From NCBI GenBank assembly GCA_031555735.1, contig JAVBUE010000034.1, positions 19,190 to 83,189 on the forward strand: a stretch of 64,000 bases of DNA, in the 5' to 3' direction. This stretch comes from JAJDIA01 sp031555735 (GTDB lineage: Bacteria; Bacteroidota; Bacteroidia; Bacteroidales; Tannerellaceae). Both the position numbers and the translations under genes were made by a program. The notes beneath the pieces were generated by a model, which did not search any database, was not told where the DNA came from, and saw only the letters and a list, made by a program, of their open reading frames with translations. Positions 17,332 to 26,009 of this stretch are shown piece after piece. Position 1 is the stretch's first letter. Each line of letters begins with the position of its first letter.

Positions 17332-18495
17332 TTAACGCACATCCAGCATGTTCACAGTAAGGTAGTTGTATATCCAGTCCTTTGTATCACACACAATGTC
17401 TATTTCGATGTTGTCGTTCGCAATGGCCGAGTTCACGGTGAGGCGGTAGAGGTGACCGGCTTTTACTTCGCCACCGTTGATGATGATGTCGCGGCTTGTG
17501 ATCTCATTCAATACGTTGCCGTCTTTGTCGCTCAGTGTGAAGTGGATTCTCATTTTTACCTGGTTGTCAACATTGCTGGTTACATTGGCAAACGAGTAGA
17601 ATACCGGCATGTTGGCGTTGTGGCCCTCGGAGGTGAAGTCGAATGAAGAAGCTACATTCGAAGCCGTAGTGGCCGGACGTACAGACAAACCACCGGTGTA
17701 AGCTTTATTATCTGTAAACGATTCAAACTTCGTGTTGGTATCCTTGTTGGTATCGCTATTTGTATTGATGTTGAGCAATTCTACTTTCGTGATTTTGAGT
17801 TCAACCGGCGCGGAGTTGTCGGTATATTTGGTTACATTGAATGCAGCCAGTTCGATACGGGCTTCCAACTGTGTCAGTTTTACCTGAACGATAAACGGGG
17901 CGTTTTCAGTTGCTTCCTTGATGGTAGGATAGCCTGTGAAACCGGCAGCATAGATATCGGTATTAGAGAAAGCTTCGCTGGTACCTACTTTTACGATATC
18001 GTTAACGCCTGCATACTTGCTGTATTCCGATTTTCCCTGGAGGGTATTCTTAACCGCTTCTATTGTTTTGCATGCGGCGAAATTCTGGGCGCTGTTGGCA
18101 ACAACCATCATGCGGTAGTTCTTAACGTCGCTTGTTTTAACGATAAACTTGATGGTATCGTCCTCTACCTTACCAAACTCGGCGATGCCGTTGGTGGCGT
18201 TCACACGTACGTTATCATAGGCTTTGATTACGTTGTTCGAGCCATCCAATAAGATAAGGGATGCGCGGTTGATATTCTTTTCATCAGCTGTAAGCCCAAC
18301 AGTGTTATCATCTGCCTTAGTAGCCAGACTGCCCGGGATGTTTACCTGGAAAGAAAGGGCGGTTTCTCCGCTAAGAGCCGGCACATTGTTATTGGCTTTA
18401 CCCATATCGGTAGCAGGCATCAAATCATCTTCCATGGAGCAAGAAACGGCTGCGAACAGGAAGCAAGCGATCGGGAGTATATTCTTTAGTGTCAT
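17332..18495 (-). CDS. FimA/Mfa1-type major fimbrial subunit
   Basis: 387 aa. The signal ends FAAVSC (Cys19), and TKA at 59-61 is the likely cleavage site. Pilin landmarks are INRASLILLDGSN, YRMMVVANSAQNF, and VKLTQLEARIELAAFNV. The C-terminus (GHLYRLTVNSAI, TKDWIYNYLTVNM) could supply the donor strand. It is first gene of a three-gene operon behind promoter copy C, 50 nt upstream, so probably the most highly expressed subunit of this pilus. Confidence 0.85.
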   Translation of the reverse strand: MTLKNILPIACFLFAAVSCSMEDDLMPATDMGKANNNVPALSGETALSFQVNIPGSLATKADDNTVGLTADEKNINRASLILLDGSNNVIKAYDNVRVNATNGIAEFGKVEDDTIKFIVKTSDVKNYRMMVVANSAQNFAACKTIEAVKNTLQGKSEYSKYAGVNDIVKVGTSEAFSNTDIYAAGFTGYPTIKEATENAPFIVQVKLTQLEARIELAAFNVTKYTDNSAPVELKITKVELLNINTNSDTNKDTNTKFESFTDNKAYTGGLSVRPATTASNVASSFDFTSEGHNANMPVFYSFANVTSNVDNQVKMRIHFTLSDKDGNVLNEITSRDIIINGGEVKAGHLYRLTVNSAIANDNIEIDIVCDTKDWIYNYLTVNMLDVR

Positions 18496-18548
18496 AACGG
18501 GTTAATTTATTATCGTTTCTACTGTTTTTATTTCGTTGATTGTGAAAG

Positions 18549-18618
18549 CAAAAGTACAGGGTTATTGCGTAGGGGGAGATAGGCGAAAAGTTCAACTTTT
18601 AGGGGTAAAACTACCAAC
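18549..18618 (-). promoter_or_regulatory. Shared fimbrial promoter motif, copy C
   Basis: CAAAAGTA at 18549-18556 (minus -7 TACTTTTG), 22 nt, ATAGGCGAAAAG from 18579, GTTCAACTTTT, then GGTAAAACTACCA. Half-sites TTCA and ACCA are 22 bp apart. It lies about 50 nt upstream of the pilin start at 18495 and is the best-placed copy. Confidence 0.75.
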
Positions 18619-18890
18619 TTTCAATGGTTGATAGACATACCCGCGAAAGGAGAGAAATACCCTGCATAAAAGGGGTAAATGAGGCGTTCCGATCAGTTGA
18701 TCCGGCAGGTGAAAAGCGGTTGTTTATGCGCTATATCCCGTATGGGAAGCGGGTTTGGAAAAAGTACGGAGGTGTGTTATTTTTTTTTTCTCACCCGATA
18801 TGTATCACGTTCGGATAGTGGTAAAAATATATTAAACCGTGGTATCCGTATCCCGGAAGTGAGAATCGGGGAAATACGGCTTTTTTCTCA
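18619..18890. other. Intergenic stretch, no supported gene
   Basis: About 270 bp between promoter copy C and the next terminator. A 64-codon plus-strand frame (18624-18818) exists but ends in a homopolymer-driven Phe run and has no promoter or recognisable family. Nothing else is seen. Confidence 0.5.
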
Positions 18891-18932
18891 AAAAAAAACC
18901 TTATGTCCGGGTGAACATAAGGTGTTATTTTT
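18891..18932 (-). terminator. Terminator of the 112-aa gene
   Basis: ACCTTATGT/ACATAAGGT stem flanked by an A run on one side and TTATTTTT on the other, so it could work in both directions. Confidence 0.8.
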
Positions 18933-18949
18933 ATCCTTGGCAAAAGGGT

Positions 18950-19288
18950 TTACTGCAGGGTGGTAAGCAGTTCTTTTTTCCATTCCGGAAAGCCATTCAC
19001 TTTCTCTTCCAGCACAAATTGCAGGCGGCCGTCGGCTACCAGTTTGAGGGTGAGGCCGGAGAGGATATCCGAGAGTTCGTCCATCGTAAAGGAGGCTTTT
19101 ACTAAAACTACATCGTATCCGTCGCCAACTACTTCACGGTAAATATTCACGGAGGGCTTTTGTGTGGCAAGGTGGTAGGCGGAACGTTCGTATGCACACC
19201 AGTCGTCGCCTTCGAGGTACATGATGATCTGGTTGGTGTTGTCTATTTCGTGAAACAATACGTGTTCGATATCCTTAGCTTGTATCAT
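18950..19288 (-). CDS. Conserved hypothetical protein, paralogue of the gene at 1-223
   Basis: 112 aa from ATG 19288. The start was chosen because it aligns with the paralogue at 1-223 (MIQAKDIEHVLFHEIDNTNQ against MERIANIENVLLNEVDNPNN). The shared core is MYLEGDDWCAYERSAYHLA and GYDVVLVKASF. The C-terminus is a helical/strand stretch ending KKELLTTLQ. It has no signal peptide, so it is cytoplasmic. It follows the last gene of the FimA-FimB operon but is separated by a 36-bp perfect palindrome, so it may be transcribed separately. Function unknown. Confidence 0.75.
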   Translation of the reverse strand: MIQAKDIEHVLFHEIDNTNQIIMYLEGDDWCAYERSAYHLATQKPSVNIYREVVGDGYDVVLVKASFTMDELSDILSGLTLKLVADGRLQFVLEEKVNGFPEWKKELLTTLQ

Positions 19289-19329
19289 AATAATCAAAGA
19301 ATTAAGAGGGACTATTTCCGTGTGCAAAT

Positions 19330-19365
19330 ATACAAAAGGCTTTGAAATTTCAAAGCCTTTTGTAT
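19330..19365. terminator. 36-bp perfect palindrome between two minus-strand genes
   Basis: ATACAAAAGGCTTTGAAA joined to its exact reverse complement. It lies 7 nt beyond the stop codon at 19373 and has terminal T/A runs, fitting a bidirectional terminator. The minus-strand -7-like TATATTTG (19325-19332) and a TTTG 18 nt upstream of it overlap this palindrome. The same DNA may therefore end one transcript and start the next. Confidence 0.7.
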
Positions 19366-19372
19366 AGTTACT

Positions 19373-20635
19373 TTATCGGAGCGGATTGATATCCGGCACA
19401 TCCTGGTTTACCAGCTTCCAGTCCAGCACGGTAATCTTAGCCGAAATACCGATATTCATCGGGATATCATCCGGATTGGGTGAACCCACACCGTTGATGG
19501 TGGCATTGATACGGTAAATGGTGTTGGGCTTTACATATTCATTCTTATCAACATCTTTTATGGTAATGTGGAAATACCTGTTGGACAGTCTGATTTGGTT
19601 GGTTGTCACGATCTCTCCTTTCAGGATCAGGGTGGTGGCATAAGGTGTGGCCGGTTCTGCTACCTTGAAATCGTTCGGGAAGATATACGAAACGAACATG
19701 TTGCCCTTGTCTTTAAAATCGTACTTATTGGAACTCGGGTAAATAATAACCCCACTTGGTTCTCTTTGATATCTTTTTCCCAACAGGCTGGGGAGAATAT
19801 ACGCAGGTTCATCCGAAGGATAGATAATGCCCTGGATACGTTCGAACGATGCCATGCTTCCACGGCAGTAAGCAGCGGAGGTGTTTTCTACATTGGGCAG
19901 GATGAAATGGGCGTTTTCCCTGACATTCACCAGAAAGACCGAGTCCAGGATAAAGGTGGCGTCGGTATAAACGCCGTCTTTAAAATCGGTGGTGAGGCTT
20001 TCCAGTTCAACGCGGGAGATGAGGCGGGTCATTTGGACAAAATCATCGTTTCCATATGTGCTGGGGGGGATACCGGTGGCATGGTTTCCTTCTTCGGCAA
20101 CAGCCAGATTGGTGATCCAGTTTTCCACGTTTTTCTTAACGGTGTTAATCTTCAATACGTTGCTTGCCATCGGAAGGAGCGGCTTGATCTCATTGTTATA
20201 ATTGAAGTTCTCAATCGACTTTGTGGTCAAAAGGTCTTGCAAATCGGCTATCGACTTAGCGCCTTTCACTTCATCAAATGAGTTGGCAACAAGTACCATT
20301 TTGAACGTGGTTTCTGAGGGGCCTACGCCGGTATAGTCTTTGATACGTACCTTCATATGCTTGATGTGGTAGTCGGTGGTAGGTACCGTAAATGCCGTAT
20401 CCGCCACGGTAACCAGCGCTGATCCGTCTGCATTGAATACAAACGCGGTGAGGCGTTCGATCTTGCTTTCGTCGGGTGCAGCATTGGGATCCGCTTTCGT
20501 TTTCACCATACCGTCTGTTACGCCGATGGAGAGATAGGCATCCGTATCACCCAGCACCACGGGCTCGTCGCTGTTGGAGCAGGCGGTAAAGGCCGCGGCT
20601 CCAATTAGTCCTAAGAATAAATATTTGAGTTTCAT
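19373..20635 (-). CDS. Minor fimbrial subunit lipoprotein (FimC/D/E-like position)
   Basis: 420 aa from ATG 20635 (MKLKYLFLGLIGAAAFTAC, Cys19). TKA at 46-48. Pilin-type strands are IERLTAFVFNADGSAL and FKMVLVANSFDEVKG; MTRLISRVELESL is the counterpart of the QLAARIEL strand in other subunits. The C-terminus (NTIYRINATINGVG ... KITVLDWKLVNQD) is the usual final sheet. It is last gene of the five-gene fimbrial operon, in the place of the accessory FimC-FimE genes of Porphyromonas. It is probably an incorporated minor or tip-proximal subunit. Confidence 0.8.
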   Translation of the reverse strand: MKLKYLFLGLIGAAAFTACSNSDEPVVLGDTDAYLSIGVTDGMVKTKADPNAAPDESKIERLTAFVFNADGSALVTVADTAFTVPTTDYHIKHMKVRIKDYTGVGPSETTFKMVLVANSFDEVKGAKSIADLQDLLTTKSIENFNYNNEIKPLLPMASNVLKINTVKKNVENWITNLAVAEEGNHATGIPPSTYGNDDFVQMTRLISRVELESLTTDFKDGVYTDATFILDSVFLVNVRENAHFILPNVENTSAAYCRGSMASFERIQGIIYPSDEPAYILPSLLGKRYQREPSGVIIYPSSNKYDFKDKGNMFVSYIFPNDFKVAEPATPYATTLILKGEIVTTNQIRLSNRYFHITIKDVDKNEYVKPNTIYRINATINGVGSPNPDDIPMNIGISAKITVLDWKLVNQDVPDINPLR

Positions 20636-20689
20636 CTTGTGTACTGCTTTATGGTTCATATTCTATATGTCCGTCTATATGTCCGTTCA

Positions 20690-21721
20690 TCAAAAATCGG
20701 GGTTCTGGGTAACAGGACCGTAGGGTATTACTTCTACTTGTACATCCAGCATACCGACTACAGGATCCGGATCGGGTATCGGCGGATCAACGGTGGGGTC
20801 GAAGCTGCTATCGGTAAAGGTGATGCCTACATTATATACATAGTTCCGTTTCACATAATTGTGGTCGGCGCCGCGCAGCTTGCCATTGGCATTGATTACC
20901 GAGCGGAAGGTTTTCCGGATCGGGGTGAGGCTGCCGTTCTGTTCGAGGGTAGCATCCACGATGATGGCCGTCTTTTGTGTTTCGGTACCGAGGTTTTCCA
21001 TCACATAAGCGCCATAGCCCAGCTTGGTAACCGGTGTGTAATCGGTGTAAAGCACTTTGGAGGTGTTCTTAAAGTTGCCTCTCAACTGCACTTCGCCCCA
21101 GTCGGCCACGCTGAAATAGCGTGATCTCTCTTTCGCATTCTCTACATATACATTGTTGATCAGCACGCGGCGGCCTACCAGTAACGGTTTGGTGAAACGG
21201 GTAGTTACGCTGCCTACCTGGATACGAGCCGGCAGGCGGGTGAGGATGATGGTTCCACTGATCAGGTTCTCCCCTTCAACCAGCGCCTGGGTGGTGATCC
21301 GCTGGCTGCTCATCATCAGGTTGTCCTGGCTTTGCGCCGACAGTTCGGCCGTCATCGCTTCAAGCTCCTGATAGGAGGTGGCGGCGGTGATGGATGACGG
21401 AGCATTGGTGATAATCACCAGATGTACCACGCCCAGCATATTGGACGGAATGCCGCTGAAGGTGTATTCGTGCGACACTTTCGGCGCTACACCGAGCATA
21501 CCCTGCAGGCTGCCGTCGGCGGGATCGAATACAAATGCGGTCAGGGTGTTGATGTTGGCTTCGCCTTCTAATTCATTGGGGTCTGCTTTGGTGGGGGTTC
21601 CACTGGTGACCACTTTTACGGTCAGTCTCGCCTTGGCGTTGGCATAGGGACTGTCGTCCTTCGTGCAAGCCGAGAATGCGACCGCCGCGCAGAGTGCAAG
21701 GATTATATTCTGTAGTTTCAT
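20690..21721 (-). CDS. Minor fimbrial subunit lipoprotein
   Basis: 343 aa. The signal ends VAFSAC (Cys19), and TKA is at 44-46. Pilin landmarks are INTLTAFVFDPADGSL, VVHLVIITNAPSS, and TIILTRLPARIQVGSV. The C-terminal strand, MLDVQVEVIPYGPVTQNPDF, closely resembles the last strand of the first pilin of the operon (ALDVRMTVVEYGKVSQTPEF). This makes it a likely polymerising subunit or an adaptor that shares the donor-strand groove. It is fourth gene, 42 bp after the FimB-like gene. Confidence 0.82.
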   Translation of the reverse strand: MKLQNIILALCAAVAFSACTKDDSPYANAKARLTVKVVTSGTPTKADPNELEGEANINTLTAFVFDPADGSLQGMLGVAPKVSHEYTFSGIPSNMLGVVHLVIITNAPSSITAATSYQELEAMTAELSAQSQDNLMMSSQRITTQALVEGENLISGTIILTRLPARIQVGSVTTRFTKPLLVGRRVLINNVYVENAKERSRYFSVADWGEVQLRGNFKNTSKVLYTDYTPVTKLGYGAYVMENLGTETQKTAIIVDATLEQNGSLTPIRKTFRSVINANGKLRGADHNYVKRNYVYNVGITFTDSSFDPTVDPPIPDPDPVVGMLDVQVEVIPYGPVTQNPDF

Positions 21722-21763
21722 ATTGTTTATCGTTGAGTGATTAATATTCGATATGCGTCAGGG

Positions 21764-22684
21764 TTACCATTCCGTGGGATCATCAATATAGCCCCATTCG
21801 CGGACGATGACGCGGGCGCCGAGGTAGGTGCCGTCTTCGCCCCATCTGATTACAACTTCCGTTTCTTTCCCTTCATATACTTCAATGGGTTCTCCATTTT
21901 CGGCATTAACGAATTCCTGTTTAACATCACCATCCGGAAGCTCTAATACGACGTTCATCGCCTGACCGGTAGCATAGTTGTGAAATTTCGTGTCCAATTC
22001 TGTCTGCGGTTCGTTGATGGTAGGATCCGGCATATAATATACACTATCGCCTTCGAGGGTACCGTCATGGTTCCATGTGCTGAGCGTACGGTTGATATAC
22101 AATTTGGATTCTTCTCCGGATTTCAGGGAGGAGAGGTATTTCTCGGGCATGTTTTCCGTATATACGCGCAGGGCGCCTACCTTGATTTTAATCGTAACCG
22201 TATCCACTGTTTCCACTTCAGCCGCTTTGGTCAGGATGTTTTCTTTGCCATAATATAATTCATCGGGCATGTCTGCCTGTTCCTGTTCTTTTTTCAACAT
22301 GACTTTCAGTTGTTCCACGAGGTCGCCTTCGGATACGTTCTGATTACCGGCGTAGGCATTCCCCCAGGCGATGGCGCGTATCTTTGCCCCTTCCGGATAG
22401 GGAAGGTCGATCTTCCGGCGTCCCTGTACATCGGCTACCGACATGTGGTGGGTACTCAGGTGCTCGAGGCTTTCGTTGAAGATGAAAACGGTTACTTCTT
22501 CAATGCGCTCGCCGGATGACTCGGTGAAGTCCGCCCCTTCCGTGTTGACCACCTTCACCGTCAGCTTGTGTGCCGGACAGGCGTCGAGGCTTTCGCGGAT
22601 ACAGCCGGTATTCAACACCAACAGTGCGCTGCAGGCGGCTAAAAGCAGTTGCTTTTTTGTTGATATATGTTTCATAAGTTTCAT
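21764..22684 (-). CDS. FimB/Mfa2-family fimbrial anchor lipoprotein
   Basis: 306 aa; the start could also be the Met four codons later. The lipobox LNTGC puts the lipidated cysteine at residue 28. The family pattern is clear: ESLDACPAHKLTVKVV, then RIEEVTVFIFNESLEHLSTH, RAIAWGNAYAG, and the C-terminal TEVVIRWGEDGTYLGARVIVREWGY. Unlike its nine fimbrial neighbours it has no TKA-type cleavage motif, which fits a subunit that keeps its lipid and anchors the pilus base while limiting length. It is third gene of the operon. Confidence 0.9.
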   Translation of the reverse strand: MKLMKHISTKKQLLLAACSALLVLNTGCIRESLDACPAHKLTVKVVNTEGADFTESSGERIEEVTVFIFNESLEHLSTHHMSVADVQGRRKIDLPYPEGAKIRAIAWGNAYAGNQNVSEGDLVEQLKVMLKKEQEQADMPDELYYGKENILTKAAEVETVDTVTIKIKVGALRVYTENMPEKYLSSLKSGEESKLYINRTLSTWNHDGTLEGDSVYYMPDPTINEPQTELDTKFHNYATGQAMNVVLELPDGDVKQEFVNAENGEPIEVYEGKETEVVIRWGEDGTYLGARVIVREWGYIDDPTEW

Positions 22685-22731
22685 TTTTATTGCTGTTCTA
22701 TATGTTATCGTAAACGGTTCCTGGTGAGGGG

Positions 22732-24069
22732 TTATTCAATGACTGGTTTCATGTCCACTACATTCCAGTCTAATACCTTCACCTTGGCTGCCAGGCAGGC
22801 GGAAGCTTCGGGATCAACCGGGCTGTCGTAGCCGGGGCCTGCAATCGTCATGGCGATATTGTATTTCACGTTGCGTTTTACATAATCGTGAGCGGCAACG
22901 CCTACATAACTGTCCACATCTCCCTTATTCACCATCACCGGGTAATAGCCTGTTTTTGTGATGTTAGTAGCCGGATTATCCGTGAATCCTTTCGGAACAT
23001 AGGTAATTGTTCCCTTTGCTACCAACAGGGTGTAGTCCGGACCCGATGTATTTTCATATACGTAGAAGAAGTAGGGGGGGGTGTAGGTGTTGGATTGGGA
23101 AGTGGAAAGTTTCCATGTTTCGTCTTGCGACAATCCTGTTTTTTCGATACCGTTAGTATGTGTTTTCCATGTACCAACCTGGGCGAGTGCAGAACCGTCG
23201 TACCAACTGTAAGCAGATGCTTCCACACTGCCCCAGCCTGCGCTGGATGCTACAAGTGAGTTGCCTTTTACGTTCATCATGAAAACGGACTCCAGTTTGA
23301 ATTCTTTCACATTGCCCCATTCGGAGTTACGGACAATCGTAATATCGGTAAGCTGTACGCGGGATACGGTGCGGTAGAGCATAATACCTTGATAGTCTGT
23401 CGAACCGTCTGTGCCTATGGCAACTTCAGATACAGATGAAGAAATGTTACGACCAGTGCCTCTGTCGAGTGTGGACCATAATACCTCAGAGTAACCCAGG
23501 TAGTTTTTGCCCGGCAGAACAATAATCGGAATAACAGCGCTGCTCATGGTGAGACCCTTTGTCTGTTTCTCCACGCCATCTACTTCCTCAATCACGACTG
23601 CTTCCTTTTCCAGTTCTGTGCTCAGAGCCAGGAAAGCTCCCAGGTTAACACCGGCGGTATTAGGTGTCAGTGAATTAAAATTACTCAGTTTGTCTTTGAC
23701 ATTGGCTAATACCAAAATCTTTAATGCACCGCTTTTAACAGGGATATCTGTTACTTCGGTCAGGTCATCTCCATTAGTGTTAGGTAGCTCAACGGTTTTA
23801 ATGGCTACCAAGGGAGCGTCGTTGCCGGTGAGCCCGGTTTCGTAAGCGCCGTTGTCAAATACGGCAACAGTGAGATCTATGATCCCGTCTTGTGTCGCTT
23901 CGTCACCCGTCGGAACACCGGCACGGGTAACTACATTGGTATGGGCGGTTAGTGAGAAAAGCGCATCGGGTTCAATGTTTTGCGGTTTATCCGGCCCTAC
24001 TACGTCATCAGAGCAAGAAACCAATGCCCCAATGGCTAACACAGATAAAAAATAATTTTTCAGTTTCAT
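22732..24069 (-). CDS. FimA-type fimbrial subunit (second pilin of the operon)
   Basis: 445 aa. The signal ends ALVSC (Cys19), and TRA at 48-50 is the only Arg version of the maturation motif in the set. Landmarks are IIDLTVAVFDNGAYE, ALKILVLANVKDKL, and RTVSRVQLTDITIV. The C-terminus (LAAKVKVLDWNVVDMKPVIE) gives the final strand. A separate promoter copy (F) lies about 40 nt upstream, and a hairpin ends the preceding pilin gene. This gene and the three that follow can therefore be expressed apart from the first pilin. Confidence 0.85.
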   Translation of the reverse strand: MKLKNYFLSVLAIGALVSCSDDVVGPDKPQNIEPDALFSLTAHTNVVTRAGVPTGDEATQDGIIDLTVAVFDNGAYETGLTGNDAPLVAIKTVELPNTNGDDLTEVTDIPVKSGALKILVLANVKDKLSNFNSLTPNTAGVNLGAFLALSTELEKEAVVIEEVDGVEKQTKGLTMSSAVIPIIVLPGKNYLGYSEVLWSTLDRGTGRNISSSVSEVAIGTDGSTDYQGIMLYRTVSRVQLTDITIVRNSEWGNVKEFKLESVFMMNVKGNSLVASSAGWGSVEASAYSWYDGSALAQVGTWKTHTNGIEKTGLSQDETWKLSTSQSNTYTPPYFFYVYENTSGPDYTLLVAKGTITYVPKGFTDNPATNITKTGYYPVMVNKGDVDSYVGVAAHDYVKRNVKYNIAMTIAGPGYDSPVDPEASACLAAKVKVLDWNVVDMKPVIE

Positions 24070-24109
24070 AAGTTATAATATGTATTTGTTAGCTGTTCTA
24101 TTTACACTA

Positions 24110-24177
24110 CAAATATCCGACAATCCTGCATGTTTCGGGATAGGTGCATCTCTCTATAATAATAGACAAATCTATCA
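24110..24177 (-). promoter_or_regulatory. Shared fimbrial promoter motif, copy F
   Basis: CAAATATC at 24110-24117 (minus -7 GATATTTG, one mismatch to consensus), 22 nt, ATAGG at 24140-24144, TCTCTC, then AAATCTATCA. It precedes the second pilin gene (start 24069). Confidence 0.55.
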
Positions 24178-24276
24178 AGAAATGAGATTGATACTTTTAC
24201 CTTTGACTGTGAGAAAAAAGGCTACACACATGGGGAAACGGATCATATAAGTTCATTGCTCCCCCTAAACAAATGA

Positions 24277-24310
24277 AGAGCGCTTTTGGTTCTCCAAAAG
24301 CGCTCTTTTT
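24277..24310. terminator. Terminator/attenuator after the first pilin gene
   Basis: GAGCGCTTTTGG and CCAAAAGCGCTC form a perfect 12-bp stem with a TTCT loop. The T run is stronger on the plus strand. It lies about 30 nt past the stop codon at 24341. Partial read-through would give more of the first pilin than of the downstream genes. Confidence 0.7.
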
Positions 24311-24340
24311 ATGGAAATATGCTAACTTGTAAGTGGTTGA

Positions 24341-25774
24341 TTAGAATTCGGGGGTTTGAGAAACCTTACCGTATTCAACAACTGTCATTCTTACGTCAAG
24401 AGCACCCAAATTAGACGGCGGGTTGATCGTACCCGGATCTTCTTCGCCCGGAGTTTCCGGATCTTCATCTTCGGGATCGTCCGGAGATTTAGATGAGCCC
24501 ATACCCTTGATGCTTACAGCGATGTTGTATTCCAAGTTACGCATAATGCCGGTGTAAGGCTGAGCATCTGCGCCAATATATCTTTGCGGGAAATTAACAT
24601 TACCTTCTACTGCGCTGAAATCAGCTTTCGCATATTGAACAGAACCAACGGGGATTACATAATATTGGTTGTAAAGAGTTTTTGCCACACCATTGTCCAG
24701 ATAGTTGAAGTCTGCTTTGATTACAACCAGTGTGAAGTTCGGTGTCGCATCTTTAGTCCCTTCGTTTTCGAATGCATAGAAAGAGAAACCACCACCATCT
24801 TCAACTTCTAAGTTGTATGCAGCCGGAGTCTTCGGAGCAGTTCTTTCCATATCTAAGAAATACATATAAGAGGGTTCTTCTACATATTTGGTTGCACCCA
24901 CATAACTTTTCCAATCCTCGATATATGCATTTTTGCTACCAGCCCAAGCTGCGAAATCTGTATTGGTGAGTCCGAAGAAACCACCCTCTTTTGATTCCAG
25001 AGAGCCCCATGCTGTTTTAGAAGCAATATAGGTTTCTTTGTTTCCATTTAACGCATAGATACCGATGATCTTCAAAGAAGCGCCCGGGAATTTCGCATCG
25101 TTAAACGTGATAGATGTCAGGTTGATTTTAGCAACATTACGATACAATTTAACGGGATCGGGAGCAGCGTTCAGATAGTTGGTCGGAGTGTGAGTCCCTG
25201 CAATAGGAGTTTCAGTGCCTTTATATCCTAATAAATTGTGGACATTGGGAAGAAGGGATACGTTATAAACCTGGCTACTTAACATCAGTGCTTTTTCAAG
25301 AGGAGCCGATGGCATGTTTTCAGGAGCATATTTCAGGCCAAGGATAGTCCCTAAGGTTGTCCCGGCTGCAGATGTAGTCTTTTCAACAATTGAAGTCTCG
25401 CCGATTTTGAAGTTAGTCATTTTACCATCTACTACAGTACCGGTAACGGTATTGGCTAAAACCAATACTTGTTTTGCTCCACTGGTCAGATCTTCGATAC
25501 AATCTGATTCGTAGGTAGTTGTGCTGTTTGCCGGACCGGCCTTCCATGCGATTCTTTCCAATTGGGCTGCATCTGTTGCGCCGTCAAATACAAGGATAGC
25601 AAAGTCTGATACAAATCCGTCGGCAACAGCCTTAGTGGCTACCGGTTTTGCAATGTTTACAGTCAACTGGGCAGTGCCATCACCCTCCGGCTGCGGAGTC
25701 GGATCGTTTTCATTGGAGCAAGCAGTGAAGGCCATTGCGATCATCGCTGCATAAGCTAAATTTCTAAGTTTCAT
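24341..25774 (-). CDS. FimA-type major fimbrial subunit
   Basis: 477 aa. The signal ends MAFTAC (Cys19), and TKA lies at 47-49. Landmarks are VSDFAILVFDGATD, KQVLVLANTVTG, and YRNVAKINLTSITF. An Asp/Glu/Pro-rich linker (PDDPEDEDPETPGEEDPG) precedes the last strand, ALDVRMTVVEYGKVSQTPEF, which is probably the donor strand. It is first gene of the FimA-FimA-FimB-minor-minor operon, has an unusually long leader (about 228 nt from the expected start site) and is followed by a strong hairpin. These features suggest that it is the main pilin. Confidence 0.87.
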   Translation of the reverse strand: MKLRNLAYAAMIAMAFTACSNENDPTPQPEGDGTAQLTVNIAKPVATKAVADGFVSDFAILVFDGATDAAQLERIAWKAGPANSTTTYESDCIEDLTSGAKQVLVLANTVTGTVVDGKMTNFKIGETSIVEKTTSAAGTTLGTILGLKYAPENMPSAPLEKALMLSSQVYNVSLLPNVHNLLGYKGTETPIAGTHTPTNYLNAAPDPVKLYRNVAKINLTSITFNDAKFPGASLKIIGIYALNGNKETYIASKTAWGSLESKEGGFFGLTNTDFAAWAGSKNAYIEDWKSYVGATKYVEEPSYMYFLDMERTAPKTPAAYNLEVEDGGGFSFYAFENEGTKDATPNFTLVVIKADFNYLDNGVAKTLYNQYYVIPVGSVQYAKADFSAVEGNVNFPQRYIGADAQPYTGIMRNLEYNIAVSIKGMGSSKSPDDPEDEDPETPGEEDPGTINPPSNLGALDVRMTVVEYGKVSQTPEF

Positions 25775-26009
25775 ATTGGTACAATTTTAATAGTGAATAA
25801 TTTATTTTCGTTCTTAACAATTTTGTTTTCAGAATGTTCACGGGGTGGTGCATTTTTGAGGGTGCATTTGTTCCGTTTCTTTAGAGGTTAGCGCCTATAC
25901 GTTATGATATAGAGGCCGGGTTAGTGCAATTTTCTTATGCTTATAATCTTTTTTTTATTTCTTTTTGTTACTAAATTAAGCGACCAGTGGGTGTCGCTGA
26001 ATCACAATG
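25775..26009 (-). other. Long 5' leader of the major pilin gene
   Basis: About 230 nt lie between promoter copy D and the pilin start. The region is AT-rich with homopolymer runs near 25950. No reading frame or known riboswitch is recognised. A post-transcriptional regulatory role is possible. Confidence 0.45.

Noticed and set aside
18624..18818. 64-codon plus-strand frame upstream of promoter copy C
   Set aside because: No promoter, no family, and a terminal homopolymer-encoded Phe run.
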